From: G963668605 sp963793625
Lineage (GTDB): Bacteria; Acidobacteriota; Terriglobia; Bryobacterales; Bryobacteraceae
Direction of reading: 5' to 3'
DNA: 64,000 nt
Assembly (NCBI GenBank): GCA_963793625.1
Contig: CAWCAT010000004.1
Span: 310,001-374,000, forward strand
Part shown: positions 54,700 through 63,460 of the stretch, in pieces
Position numbering within the stretch: position 1 is the stretch's first letter
Layout of the letters: each line of letters opens with the position of its first letter
Translations under genes and position numbers: made by a program
The notes under the pieces: generated by a model
What the model was told of the DNA's origin: nothing
Database searches by the model: none
What the model saw: only the letters and a program-made list of their open reading frames with translations

Positions 54700-56514
54700 A
54701 TGTCAGCACAGAAAGACCTTAAAGAGCATCCGCACGGACGCACCCGCGCCATTGCCGACCTTATGCATCGCTCGTTCGCAGGCCCGATCGGCAATGTGTT
54801 CGCAATCGGAGTCTTCCTGTTTGGCACGAATTTGTATCGCGAACACCCCGTGACCACCGGCCTGTACCTCGGTATTATGGCTCTGCGGCTGGTATTGCGC
54901 GTGGTGCTCACTCTGTTGTGGCGGCGGACCCATTCGGGACCGGCCCAGTTCCCGATTTGGCTGATCGGACTTTCGGCGTACACGCTCTCCGCCCCGACCG
55001 GCATCTATGCCGCGTTCGTCATCCTGCAATACGGCTACGGAGACTGGAATACTCTCTTCATTTATATTTTCGCGATGGTTTGTGCGATCTCCGGCACCAC
55101 CGCCATTGCTCCTGATCTCCGCATTGCAATCGGCTTCCAGGTTTCGCTCTTGCTGCCTATCGTGTTGGTAAGCCTGTTCACGGGCGGCCACCATGCGTAT
55201 GTTGTCGGCGGCGCCACACTGCTTTTTGCGGCCTATGCGCTAATCCAGTCGATCAGTCAGAATACTGATTATTGGAACAGCGTCGCCGCAGATCTGGCTC
55301 TCCGAAACCGAGCAGAAGAGTTGCAGGCTGCCAGAGTTGCCGCCGAAGCGGCCAGCCAGGCAAAGAGCCAGTTCCTGGCCAACATGAGCCATGAAATTCG
55401 CACCCCGATGAATGGAGTGCTCGGGATGCTGGAACTCGTTAATAAGAGCGACCTGCCGCCTGAGCAGAGGCAAAATCTTGGTGACGCCCACCAGTCGGCG
55501 CAGGCGCTGCTTGGTCTTCTGAACGATATTCTGGATCACTCCAAAGCGGAAGCAGGCAGGCTGGATCTGGAGGAAACGGATTTCGCGCTCCGCGAGATGC
55601 TGGAGAGTGCACTAGGCCCTTTTGTTGCCCAGTCCGGCGAGAAGGGTATCAGCCTGAGTACCTCGATCGACCCGGAAGTGCCCCGCTTCCTGAAGGGCGA
55701 TCCGACGCGTCTGCGCCAACTCGTGGTCAACCTCGTTTCAAACGCGCTGAAGTTCACGCAGGCGGGCTCCATTCGCGTCGTGGTGTCGCTGGAATCCATT
55801 TGTGAGCAGAAAACCGTGCTGCACTTTCAGGTAGCGGACACAGGATCGGGCATCCCGTTGGACAAACAGGCCATGATCTTCGAAGCGTTTTCGCAGGCGG
55901 ATGATTCCATCACACGACGCTTCGGCGGCACCGGTTTGGGTCTGGCGATCTGCCGGGACCTGATGCAACTCATGGGAGGGCGTATCTGGGTCGAAAGCGA
56001 ACCGGGCAGTGGCAGTACCTTTCACTTCACGGTCGGTTTCGCGGCGTCCTCCGGTTTAGCCCGGATAGAAGAATTGGCTGAGCCCGCGCCAGCCGCATGC
56101 GGCCACCTGCGAGTACTGATCGCAGAAGACAACCTGATAAACCAGAGGCTTGTCACCCGGCTATTGGAAATCGGCGGTCACTCGTTCGAACTTGCAGAAA
56201 ACGGCGAACAGGCCGTCTCTCGATTCCGCGAGGGCGAGTTCGACCTGATACTCATGGACGTTCAGATGCCATGCATGGATGGCCTCGAAGCAACGAGGCG
56301 GATTCGCGCGATCGAGGGTGCCTCGGGGCCGCACCTGCCCATCGTCGGCGTAACGGCAGGCGTAACGGCGGCCGAACTCGCGGCGTGCCTGGGTTCCGGA
56401 ATGGACTCCTGTATCACCAAGCCAATCGCAATCCGCGACGTGGAACGGGTTCTAGCGCGGGTTTCAGCCGGACGGCCTCTAGCGGGAGAAGCCGCCCGTT
56501 CCGAGCACTTCTGA
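54700..56514 (+). CDS. Hybrid histidine kinase / response regulator
   Basis: About 604 residues follow ATG 54700; a GTG at 54691 is the alternative start. Five or six N-terminal spans (residues about 30-185) form a MASE-like sensor. The dimerisation motif FLANMSHEIRTPMNGVLGML holds the phospho-histidine near residue 231. The ATPase domain has VVNLVSNALKFTQAGSIRVV, VADTGSGIPLDKQAMIFEAF and RRFGGTGLGLAICRDLM. A receiver domain ends the protein (RVLIAEDNLINQRLVTRLLE, LILMDVQMPCMDGLEATRRI). The histidine-phosphotransfer step must be on another protein. The signal is unknown. Confidence 0.9.
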   Translation: MSAQKDLKEHPHGRTRAIADLMHRSFAGPIGNVFAIGVFLFGTNLYREHPVTTGLYLGIMALRLVLRVVLTLLWRRTHSGPAQFPIWLIGLSAYTLSAPTGIYAAFVILQYGYGDWNTLFIYIFAMVCAISGTTAIAPDLRIAIGFQVSLLLPIVLVSLFTGGHHAYVVGGATLLFAAYALIQSISQNTDYWNSVAADLALRNRAEELQAARVAAEAASQAKSQFLANMSHEIRTPMNGVLGMLELVNKSDLPPEQRQNLGDAHQSAQALLGLLNDILDHSKAEAGRLDLEETDFALREMLESALGPFVAQSGEKGISLSTSIDPEVPRFLKGDPTRLRQLVVNLVSNALKFTQAGSIRVVVSLESICEQKTVLHFQVADTGSGIPLDKQAMIFEAFSQADDSITRRFGGTGLGLAICRDLMQLMGGRIWVESEPGSGSTFHFTVGFAASSGLARIEELAEPAPAACGHLRVLIAEDNLINQRLVTRLLEIGGHSFELAENGEQAVSRFREGEFDLILMDVQMPCMDGLEATRRIRAIEGASGPHLPIVGVTAGVTAAELAACLGSGMDSCITKPIAIRDVERVLARVSAGRPLAGEAARSEHF

Positions 56515-56522
56515 ATGAAAGC

Positions 56523-57845
56523 CTAGACTTCCAGCTTCCATTGTGGGCGGTAATTCATCTTCAACCACTTGCGTGCTTCAACCTGCTTCACTGTCTTGGC
56601 TTTATCATCCCAATCCAAAGTCATATTGGAACGCATTGCAATATTCGCCAACAGGCAGCTCAGCGATGTACGCACGGTCGTTTCGATTTCTGAAATCGGC
56701 CGCTGGCGCGTCTTGATGCACTCGATGAAATTCTGCCAGTGCAGTTCATTCATCACGCGCTTGGTGGGTTCCTTATCTTCAAAAGCCTGCAGGTCGGATT
56801 TACCGGCCGGCAGAATTTTGTATCCACTGCGGTTCACAACCAACGCGCCTTTGGTGCCCTGGAACGATGTACCGTAACCTTCCTCGAACATCGGGGTCGG
56901 GTTTACGGTGCGGCTCTCATAGCTTGCCATGAACTTCGGATACTGGAAGGTCGCCAGCATCGTGTCAGGCGTTTCCGTGTTATCTTCCACGAAATAACGT
57001 GCGCCGAGTGCCGAAATTTTCACGGGCATTACTTCGTCGAACGCGTACTGCACGATATCGAGCAGGTGAACGTTCCAGTCTGTCATCGCGCCGCCTGCAT
57101 AATCCCAGAAATAACGGAAAGTCGACCAGCGTCCGGGCGCAATGCCCCAGCGGTTCAGATTAAAAGGACGCGCTTCGGCCGGGCCGAGCCACATGTCCCA
57201 ATCGAGACCGGCTGGCGGCTTCTCATCGGCGGGGCTGCCCCAACCTTCTTTCTTCGCCAGACCTGCCTGCCATGTTTTGCAGAACGTAATATCGCCGAGT
57301 TGGCCGCTCTTTACGATCTCCACGGCCTTCTTAAAGAAGTAGCCGGAGCGCTGCATAGTGCCGCCCTGTACGACGCGCTTGTATTTGCGCGCGGCTTCCA
57401 CCATCTTCAAGCCTTCTTCGACATAGATACACGCCGGCTTTTCGACATAGACGTCTTTGCCGGCCTTGCACGCTGCCACCATCATGTAGGCGTGCCAGTG
57501 ATCGGGGGTCGAGATACAAACGGCGTCGATGGACTTGTCGGCGATAATCTCGCGAAAATCCTTTACAGCCTTCGGCTCGTGTCCGCCCTTGCGCGCTGCA
57601 GCTTGCGCCTTCTCAAGATTCGGCTGGTAAACGTCGCACAATGCGACCACCTTGAATCCCGGGGTCTTCATCGCAAAATTCAGATTCCCTGAACCCATCG
57701 CCCCAAGACCGATATGAGCGATGTTGACGTTGTCGTTCGCGCCTTTCAAATTCCCTGTAAAAATCGAGGTAGTAAGAGCGGCCGCACCCGCTGTTTTAAG
57801 AAAATCCCTACGCGGCGTAGGAGACTTGGACACATCAGAATTCAT
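56523..57845 (-). CDS. Tat-exported Gfo/Idh/MocA oxidoreductase
   Basis: ATG 57845 follows GGAAGGA, and a Tat signal (TPRRDFLKTAGAAALTTSIF) begins the 440-residue product. The Rossmann part has VNIAHIGLGAMGSGNLNFAM, DAVCISTPDHWHAYMMVAAC and the EKPACIYVEEG motif. The C-terminal domain has WDYAGGAMTDWNVHLLDIVQ with the conserved His. These proteins oxidise or epimerise sugars using tightly held NADP(H). The tandem with a sulfatase and its signal peptide fit periplasmic polysaccharide processing. Confidence 0.88.
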   Translation of the reverse strand: MNSDVSKSPTPRRDFLKTAGAAALTTSIFTGNLKGANDNVNIAHIGLGAMGSGNLNFAMKTPGFKVVALCDVYQPNLEKAQAAARKGGHEPKAVKDFREIIADKSIDAVCISTPDHWHAYMMVAACKAGKDVYVEKPACIYVEEGLKMVEAARKYKRVVQGGTMQRSGYFFKKAVEIVKSGQLGDITFCKTWQAGLAKKEGWGSPADEKPPAGLDWDMWLGPAEARPFNLNRWGIAPGRWSTFRYFWDYAGGAMTDWNVHLLDIVQYAFDEVMPVKISALGARYFVEDNTETPDTMLATFQYPKFMASYESRTVNPTPMFEEGYGTSFQGTKGALVVNRSGYKILPAGKSDLQAFEDKEPTKRVMNELHWQNFIECIKTRQRPISEIETTVRTSLSCLLANIAMRSNMTLDWDDKAKTVKQVEARKWLKMNYRPQWKLEV

Positions 57846-57904
57846 GAAGGATTCCTTCCCTTTCATACTCTTTTGTATCATTTTTCACTACGAGGCCTCG
57901 GATT

Positions 57905-59407
57905 TCAGGCCTTATAGCGTGGATTCGGGGTCGGCATGACTGCATTTGTTTCGCTGCGCCAGCTCTTCAATTTGGCATAAAGCTCGCTGACTTTGTCGGG
58001 GTTCAACTGCGCGAGGTTGTAGCGCTCGCCGATGTCCTTTGCCAGATCGAACAGTTCCAGGCTCCCATCTTCGTACCATTCGATTAACTTCCAGTTCCCT
58101 TCCCTCACAGCACCAGAAGGCGCTCCGCCCTGATTGCCGTAATGCGGATAGTGCCAGAAAATGGGTCCGCGTTTGGCTGCTTGCCCGCGAAGTAGCGGTA
58201 CCATGCTGATTCCGTCCAGGTGCTGTTTGGGTTTTGCGGGCAGACCGGCCAACTCCAGAAGAGTCGGATAAAAATCCGTGCTGGTTACAGGCGAATTGCA
58301 GACGGTTCCGGCTTTCGTAATGCCCGGTGCGCGCACAATTAAGGGTTCGCGTATGCCGCCCTCGTACATCCAGCCTTTGCCCGCACGTAGCGGCAAGTTG
58401 CAGGTAGGTGAACCCTCTGACGTGCTCAGACCGCCGTTGTCGGACATGAAGATTACTACGGTCCGGTCAGTAAGGCGCAGACGTTCGATTGCGGCCAGAA
58501 CCTTACCTGCCGACTGGTCCATCGCTTCGACCATGCCGCCATAGACCGCGTGATCCTGAACCTGGCGAGCCTCCCTGCTTCCTTCCGGTATGAAGCGAGT
58601 ACCTGCGAACTTGAGTGCCTCGGCCTTCTTTCGGTACTTTTCTTGCAGGTCCTTGCGCGCCATCAACGGAGTGTGAACCGAGTAAAACGAGAGATATGCA
58701 AAGAATGGGCGGTCTTTATTCGCTTCGATGAACTTCACGGTTTCCATACCCAGCCGGTCAGGCAAGTGCTCGCCTTCGGGCCCGTCTTCCAGCCGTGGAT
58801 TTCCATACGGAGAAAAGTACTTGTTCCCGCCGTATGGGCCGCCGCGATCGATACCGCCCTTGTTGACATCAAAGCCCTGATTTTCCGGCCAGTGGCCTTC
58901 CGGTCCCAGGTGCCACTTCCCGGCGAAGAACGTCGCGTAACCACCTTCCTTCAGAGCCTCGGCGATGGTTGTTTCCTGAAGATCAAGGCGTTCCTGGTAG
59001 GCGGCCGGAAGCAGTTTGGTATTGCGACCCCATTTCGCTGGTTGGGCAGCACCAATGTAATCGGTAACGCCCGTGCGGATAGGGTATTTCCCGGTCATGA
59101 TACTGGCTCGAGTCGGCGAGCAAACAGGGCATGCCGCGTAGGCATCGGTGAACATCATGCCCGACGCCGCAAGCCTGTCCAGATTTGGCGTTTCATAAAA
59201 TGAGCTGCCAAAGCAACCCAGATCCCGCCAGCCAAGGTCATCGGCCAGCATGAACACGATGTTGGTTTTCCGAGCGGGAGCCGGAAGCCCTACACCCAAG
59301 GGCAGCATGGCAGAAGCAGCCAAGCCACGCAGCAGTGCGCGGCGGCTTAAGTTGTTCGAAGGCGGAAAAGTTTCTCGCACGATCTTTTGTATCACGTTCC
59401 ATTGCAT
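57905..59407 (-). CDS. Tat-exported sulfatase (arylsulfatase family)
   Basis: This 500-residue protein has a twin-arginine signal (LSRRALLRGLAASAMLPLGV). The sulfatase active site CPVCSPTRASIMTGKYPI has cysteine 96 as the residue converted to formylglycine. The metal-binding aspartates lie in FMLADDLGW, and FFAGKWHLGPEGHWPENQGF and TVVIFMSDNGGLSTSEG follow. Cys-type sulfatases need a formylglycine-generating enzyme, not visible here. It would remove sulfate from glycans or aryl esters in the periplasm. It is divergent from tdh with 32 bases between starts. Confidence 0.92.
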   Translation of the reverse strand: MQWNVIQKIVRETFPPSNNLSRRALLRGLAASAMLPLGVGLPAPARKTNIVFMLADDLGWRDLGCFGSSFYETPNLDRLAASGMMFTDAYAACPVCSPTRASIMTGKYPIRTGVTDYIGAAQPAKWGRNTKLLPAAYQERLDLQETTIAEALKEGGYATFFAGKWHLGPEGHWPENQGFDVNKGGIDRGGPYGGNKYFSPYGNPRLEDGPEGEHLPDRLGMETVKFIEANKDRPFFAYLSFYSVHTPLMARKDLQEKYRKKAEALKFAGTRFIPEGSREARQVQDHAVYGGMVEAMDQSAGKVLAAIERLRLTDRTVVIFMSDNGGLSTSEGSPTCNLPLRAGKGWMYEGGIREPLIVRAPGITKAGTVCNSPVTSTDFYPTLLELAGLPAKPKQHLDGISMVPLLRGQAAKRGPIFWHYPHYGNQGGAPSGAVREGNWKLIEWYEDGSLELFDLAKDIGERYNLAQLNPDKVSELYAKLKSWRSETNAVMPTPNPRYKA

Positions 59408-59439
59408 ATCATAAGGAGAGTAACGAGGAGAGGAAATTA

Positions 59440-60465
59440 ATGAAAGCGCTGGTCAAGAGCAAGGCAGCTCCAGGGTTGTGGCTGGAGGATATCAGCATAC
59501 CGGAAATCGGAATCAACGACGTACTGATCAAGGTGCGCAAAGCCGCGATCTGCGGCACCGATCTCCACATCTACAAGTGGGACGAGTGGGCGCAGAAAAC
59601 TATTCCCGTTCCGATGGCCGTGGGTCACGAATTCGTCGGAGAGATTGCAGAAGTGGGCGCGAACGTAGTCGATTTCTTTCCCGGGGATATCGTCAGCGGC
59701 GAAGGGCATGTCGTTTGCGGGCGCTGCCGCAACTGTCTCGCGGGACGGCGCCACCTATGCAATCACACCATGGGAGTCGGCGTGAACCGGCCCGGTTGCT
59801 TCGCGGAGTATGTGTCACTCCCGATGACCAATATCTGGAGGCATTCGAAATGGATGGATCTGGATGTAGCGAGTATTTTCGATCCCTTCGGCAACGCCGT
59901 CCACAGCGCGCTTTCATTCCCTGTGTTGGGTGAAGATGTTCTCGTCACTGGCGCAGGACCGATCGGAATCATGAGCGCCGCAGTGGCCAAACACGCCGGC
60001 GCGCGCTACGTCGTGATCACGGACGTGAATCCCTATCGCCTCGAACTCGCTAAAAAAGTCGGCGTCACGCGCGCCGTCGACGTCAGCAAGCAGTCGCTCG
60101 CTGATGTGCAGAAGGAACTCGGGATGAAAGAAGGGTTTGACGTCGGACTGGAGATGTCCGGCAACCCGGCAGCTTTTCGCGAAATGCTCGCCAACATGAG
60201 CCACGGCGGAAAGATTGCGATGCTGGGCATCCCGACCCAGGAAATCGCAATCGACTGGAACACAGTCATCTTTAACATGCTCACCATTAAGGGCATTTAC
60301 GGCCGCGAAATGTACGAAACCTGGTACAAGATGACCGTTATGCTGCAGAGCGGATTAGATATCCACCCTGTGATCACGCACCGGTTTCACTATACGGAGT
60401 ATCAGCAGGCATTTGAGGCGATGCTGAGCGGGAATGCCGGTAAAGTTGTTCTGAACTGGGATTAA
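59440..60465 (+). CDS. tdh: L-threonine 3-dehydrogenase
   Basis: The 341-residue protein from ATG 59440 (AGGAG and GAGG upstream) is an MDR dehydrogenase. It has KVRKAAICGTDLHIYKWDEW, VGHEFVGEIAEVG, structural zinc cysteines in CGRCRNCLAGRRHLC, and GVGVNRPGCFAEYVSLPMTN. FDPFGNAVHSALSF and the cofactor loop VTGAGPIGIMSAAVAKHAGA follow. The DEWA and NRPG motifs are specific to threonine dehydrogenase. It makes 2-amino-3-ketobutyrate; the kbl ligase gene is not in the window. Confidence 0.93.
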   Translation: MKALVKSKAAPGLWLEDISIPEIGINDVLIKVRKAAICGTDLHIYKWDEWAQKTIPVPMAVGHEFVGEIAEVGANVVDFFPGDIVSGEGHVVCGRCRNCLAGRRHLCNHTMGVGVNRPGCFAEYVSLPMTNIWRHSKWMDLDVASIFDPFGNAVHSALSFPVLGEDVLVTGAGPIGIMSAAVAKHAGARYVVITDVNPYRLELAKKVGVTRAVDVSKQSLADVQKELGMKEGFDVGLEMSGNPAAFREMLANMSHGGKIAMLGIPTQEIAIDWNTVIFNMLTIKGIYGREMYETWYKMTVMLQSGLDIHPVITHRFHYTEYQQAFEAMLSGNAGKVVLNWD

Positions 60466-60475
60466 CCAGCTGGAT

Positions 60476-61789
60476 TTATTCCAGAATCTTTTTCTTCTTA
60501 ATCCATTCGATCAGCACATCGCGCTGCAGCGGACCGATTGTGGGAAATGCGAGGCCGGAAGAGTTTAATTCGCTCGGGCTGCTCTGATTGGCGGCGGCGA
60601 ATTCGTTCGTCGCAAGAACGTACTGCTTTCTTGGGTCGATTGTTATCCCGGCAGTCACGGATGAAGGCAATTCCGCCCCTCGGAATTTGCCGCTCACCAC
60701 AAGGTTGTCGAACGGAAAAATATTCCAGACGTGACGTACCAGGATCACGCCAGGCGAGAGAACGTCGCGAATACCACCGCGCCCCATAAAGGCCAGATCC
60801 GCGCCGGTCTGCTCACGCAGCGCCTGCTCGATCAAAAGCTTCAGATCTGCCTTGGAGTATGCGCGCTTCGCCTCACCAATGGGAACGTCCATCAACTTCG
60901 CTACCTGGGCTTCCCATTTCGCGACCTCTCGCGCGACGTTTTGTGCGGGTGGGACCTTTGAATCGACAGGTATTCGGCTGGCTTTTGCCGTTACTACTGT
61001 CTTCTTCGCGGGGTCCACCTGCAAATCCATGCGGCCCAGTTCGACACCATTGCCCTGCACACGGAACAACCATTGCGTCGCTGAACCCTTCATCTCCTTC
61101 AGGCCGACATGGATGTGTCCACCGATAATTACCTGGATTTCCGGAATTGTGCGCAGGACTTCATCTTCATCCTCTGGGGTCAGATGAGCCAGCAGCACAA
61201 TCACGTCAGACTTCTTCTTGAGTTCCGGCAAATACGGACGCAACGATTCGGTGAGCGGTAGAGCGCGTACCGGACCCAGGCTGACGGGCAATTGCAGGCG
61301 TTTTAGTGTCGGAGTCATTGCACCAATCACAGCCACGCGCAATCCAGCGGCGTTCAAGATAACATACGGCTTAGTAAAGAGGCTGCCATCGCCGTTGACC
61401 AGATTCGCGGAAACCATCGGATACTTTGCGATTTTGATAAAGTCCAGCGCGGTTTTCCAGCCATAATCGAAATCGTGATTCCCGAGCGTCGCGGCATCGA
61501 AACCAAGACCATTCGCTATTTCAAAGATCGGGGAGCCGCGAAACATTGTAGATACGGGCGTTCCCTGTACAAGGTCGCCGCAACTCAGGACGATGCACTG
61601 GGGGCAATTGGCTTTTTCGCGCTGGATTACGGTCGCAAGCTGAGCCATTCCACCGCGGCCGTCCGGCATGGGCAGCAAGCGGGCATGGATGTCGTTACTG
61701 TGGAGAATTGTGAGGGGTTTGAGTGCTGGCTGCCCCAGGAGTGTTGCGGCAGCCAGCAAGAAAGCAGATATTAAGTACCGGTTGGACAC
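60476..61789 (-). CDS. Exported 5'-nucleotidase / cyclic phosphodiesterase family protein
   Basis: This 437-residue protein has a signal peptide (YLISAFLLAAATLLGQ). The UshA metallophosphatase motifs are LTILHSNDIHARLLPMPDGR, CIVLSCGDLVQGTPVS, AATLGNHDFDYGWKTA and VLLAHLTPEDEDEV, followed by VIIGGHIHVGL. The C-terminal nucleotide-binding domain (GADLAFMGRGGIRDVLSPGV, RHVWNIFPFDNLVV) completes it. It removes phosphate from extracellular nucleotides and works with the nuclease at 49.8 kb as a phosphate-scavenging pair, by inference. It is convergent with tdh. Confidence 0.9.
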   Translation of the reverse strand: MSNRYLISAFLLAAATLLGQPALKPLTILHSNDIHARLLPMPDGRGGMAQLATVIQREKANCPQCIVLSCGDLVQGTPVSTMFRGSPIFEIANGLGFDAATLGNHDFDYGWKTALDFIKIAKYPMVSANLVNGDGSLFTKPYVILNAAGLRVAVIGAMTPTLKRLQLPVSLGPVRALPLTESLRPYLPELKKKSDVIVLLAHLTPEDEDEVLRTIPEIQVIIGGHIHVGLKEMKGSATQWLFRVQGNGVELGRMDLQVDPAKKTVVTAKASRIPVDSKVPPAQNVAREVAKWEAQVAKLMDVPIGEAKRAYSKADLKLLIEQALREQTGADLAFMGRGGIRDVLSPGVILVRHVWNIFPFDNLVVSGKFRGAELPSSVTAGITIDPRKQYVLATNEFAAANQSSPSELNSSGLAFPTIGPLQRDVLIEWIKKKKILE

Positions 61790-61834
61790 ATCTGTAATGA
61801 TAGCGCCTCAAAGACGCCGGCAATCCAGATTGTT

Positions 61835-63455
61835 CTAGGCGCGATCGAAGTAGCCTTGCGCCAGCTCCGGTTTCGCTTCCAGCGCCTCACGCCAGTAGAA
61901 GCGGGCTTCGTCCTGTCGGCCCTGCGCCTTGAGGGCATGGCCCAGATTCAGCAGTGCTTCCGCGAAGTTCGGCCGCTCATTCAGCGCTTCTTTGTAGAGC
62001 CGAATGGCGTCTTCAAACTGGCCTGCTTTTTGAAGCAGAAGGCCGGTGTTGTAAAACAATTCCGGCGCGCGCTCACCCATGTCGATGAGCTTAGCCTGCA
62101 ACTCGAGCGCCTGCGCCTGGTCTTCACGTTCGATGGCCAGTGCCGCGAGCCCACGGATGGCATCTACAGAGTCCGGCGTGTTCGAGAGCACTTCCTGAAA
62201 TACCTTGCGAGCGGCGTCAAAGTTGCCCGAGCGCCAGTTTGAAATGGCCAGGTTCATGCGCGCTTCCGACCAGTCCGAACGCAGCCCAATGCATCTTTCA
62301 AATGCTTCGGTTGCACCATGCGTATCCCCGCGTTCCAGCTTAAGGAAACCGAGCCGGAACCATGCATCCTGCCATTCCGGACTGCGATCCACCAACCGAG
62401 CGTAGAGTTTCTCCGCGTCCTCCGGCTGACCCATCTTCTCGAAGACGGTGGCGAGGTTGTACCAGACTTCCGGCTGATCCTGTGAAAGCTGCAACGCCCT
62501 TTCGTAGGATTCGCGAGCGCCTTTGTAATCGGCCGATTCCTGCCTGGAGATGCCCAGATTCACGTGCGCCTGCTTGGCGTCCGGCTTGATTTTAATCGCT
62601 TCGTTGTAAGCCTGTACGGCCTGCTCAAGACGGTTCAGCTTCTGATAGGCAACGCCCAGATTAAACCAGCGTTCGAAATGGTCTGGGGTTGCCTCGACGA
62701 GTTTCGCACAACAACGCGCGGCGGCCTCGTAATCCTCACTGGTGAATGCACACGTGGCCAGGCCTTCCAGCGCAGCCTGCGAGAAGGGCCGCAGCTTGAG
62801 TAACCGTTCGGCATAATCGCGAATTAGCTTCTCGTCCTTGCGTGAGATTCCGATAGTGACCAGATTAGTCAGCGAATCTTCCGAACTCGGGTTCGCCTTA
62901 AGGATCATTTCGTACATCTGTACGGCTTCATCGAACCGCTGCAGGAGCTGGAGCGCCACTGCTTTCCCGAAAAGTGCAGTTTCCTCACCCGGCTTCGCAG
63001 CGAGACAGCGATCAAACGCCACCAACGCCGGTTCCGGTTTCTGCTGATGCAACTGGCAAATGCCTAAGCCCGACACGAGCTTCGGTCTTTTCCGGGTTCA
63101 GTTCGAGGGCCTTCTGAAAGTGCAGTGCCGCTTCATCCCAGCGGCTTAGCTTCTCAAGGCAGATCGCCAGATTGAAGCTGCCCGTTGCATGTAAAGGCTC
63201 GGCTTCAAGCAACCTTTGATAGCTCTTTACCGCCTCTTCATGCAGTTCGAGTTCGAACTGTAGATAGCCGCGCGCGGAATGGATTTCCGGGCAAGCTTCT
63301 CCTCGCTCGATAGCCGAGGTCAATTCACGAAGCGCTTCCTTAAGCTTCCCTTCGAGATGCAGCGTGACTGCCTTCGCCAGAGCGGCGGCAGACGATCCAT
63401 CTCCGTTCAAGCCTGAAGCAGACACCAAAGGCCCTGATCTACGTTTCGGATTCAT
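61835..63455 (-). CDS. Tetratricopeptide repeat protein (one frame break)
   Basis: ATG 63455 follows GGAAGGGAGAG. About 540 residues of nearly uninterrupted TPR units carry repeats such as SARGYLQFELELHEEAVKSY, FNLAICLEKLSRWDEAALHF, WFNLGVAYQKLNRLEQAVQA and VNLGISRQESADYKGARESY. A single one-base shift near 63070 joins the two halves at a TPR boundary. No signal peptide is clear, so a cytoplasmic scaffold is likely. TPR proteins often accompany secretion or envelope systems, and this one is 5 bases after the partial gene at the edge. It could also act as a Tad-type TadD, but the Tad genes are 50 kb away. Confidence 0.85.
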
Positions 63456-63460
63456 TGGCT

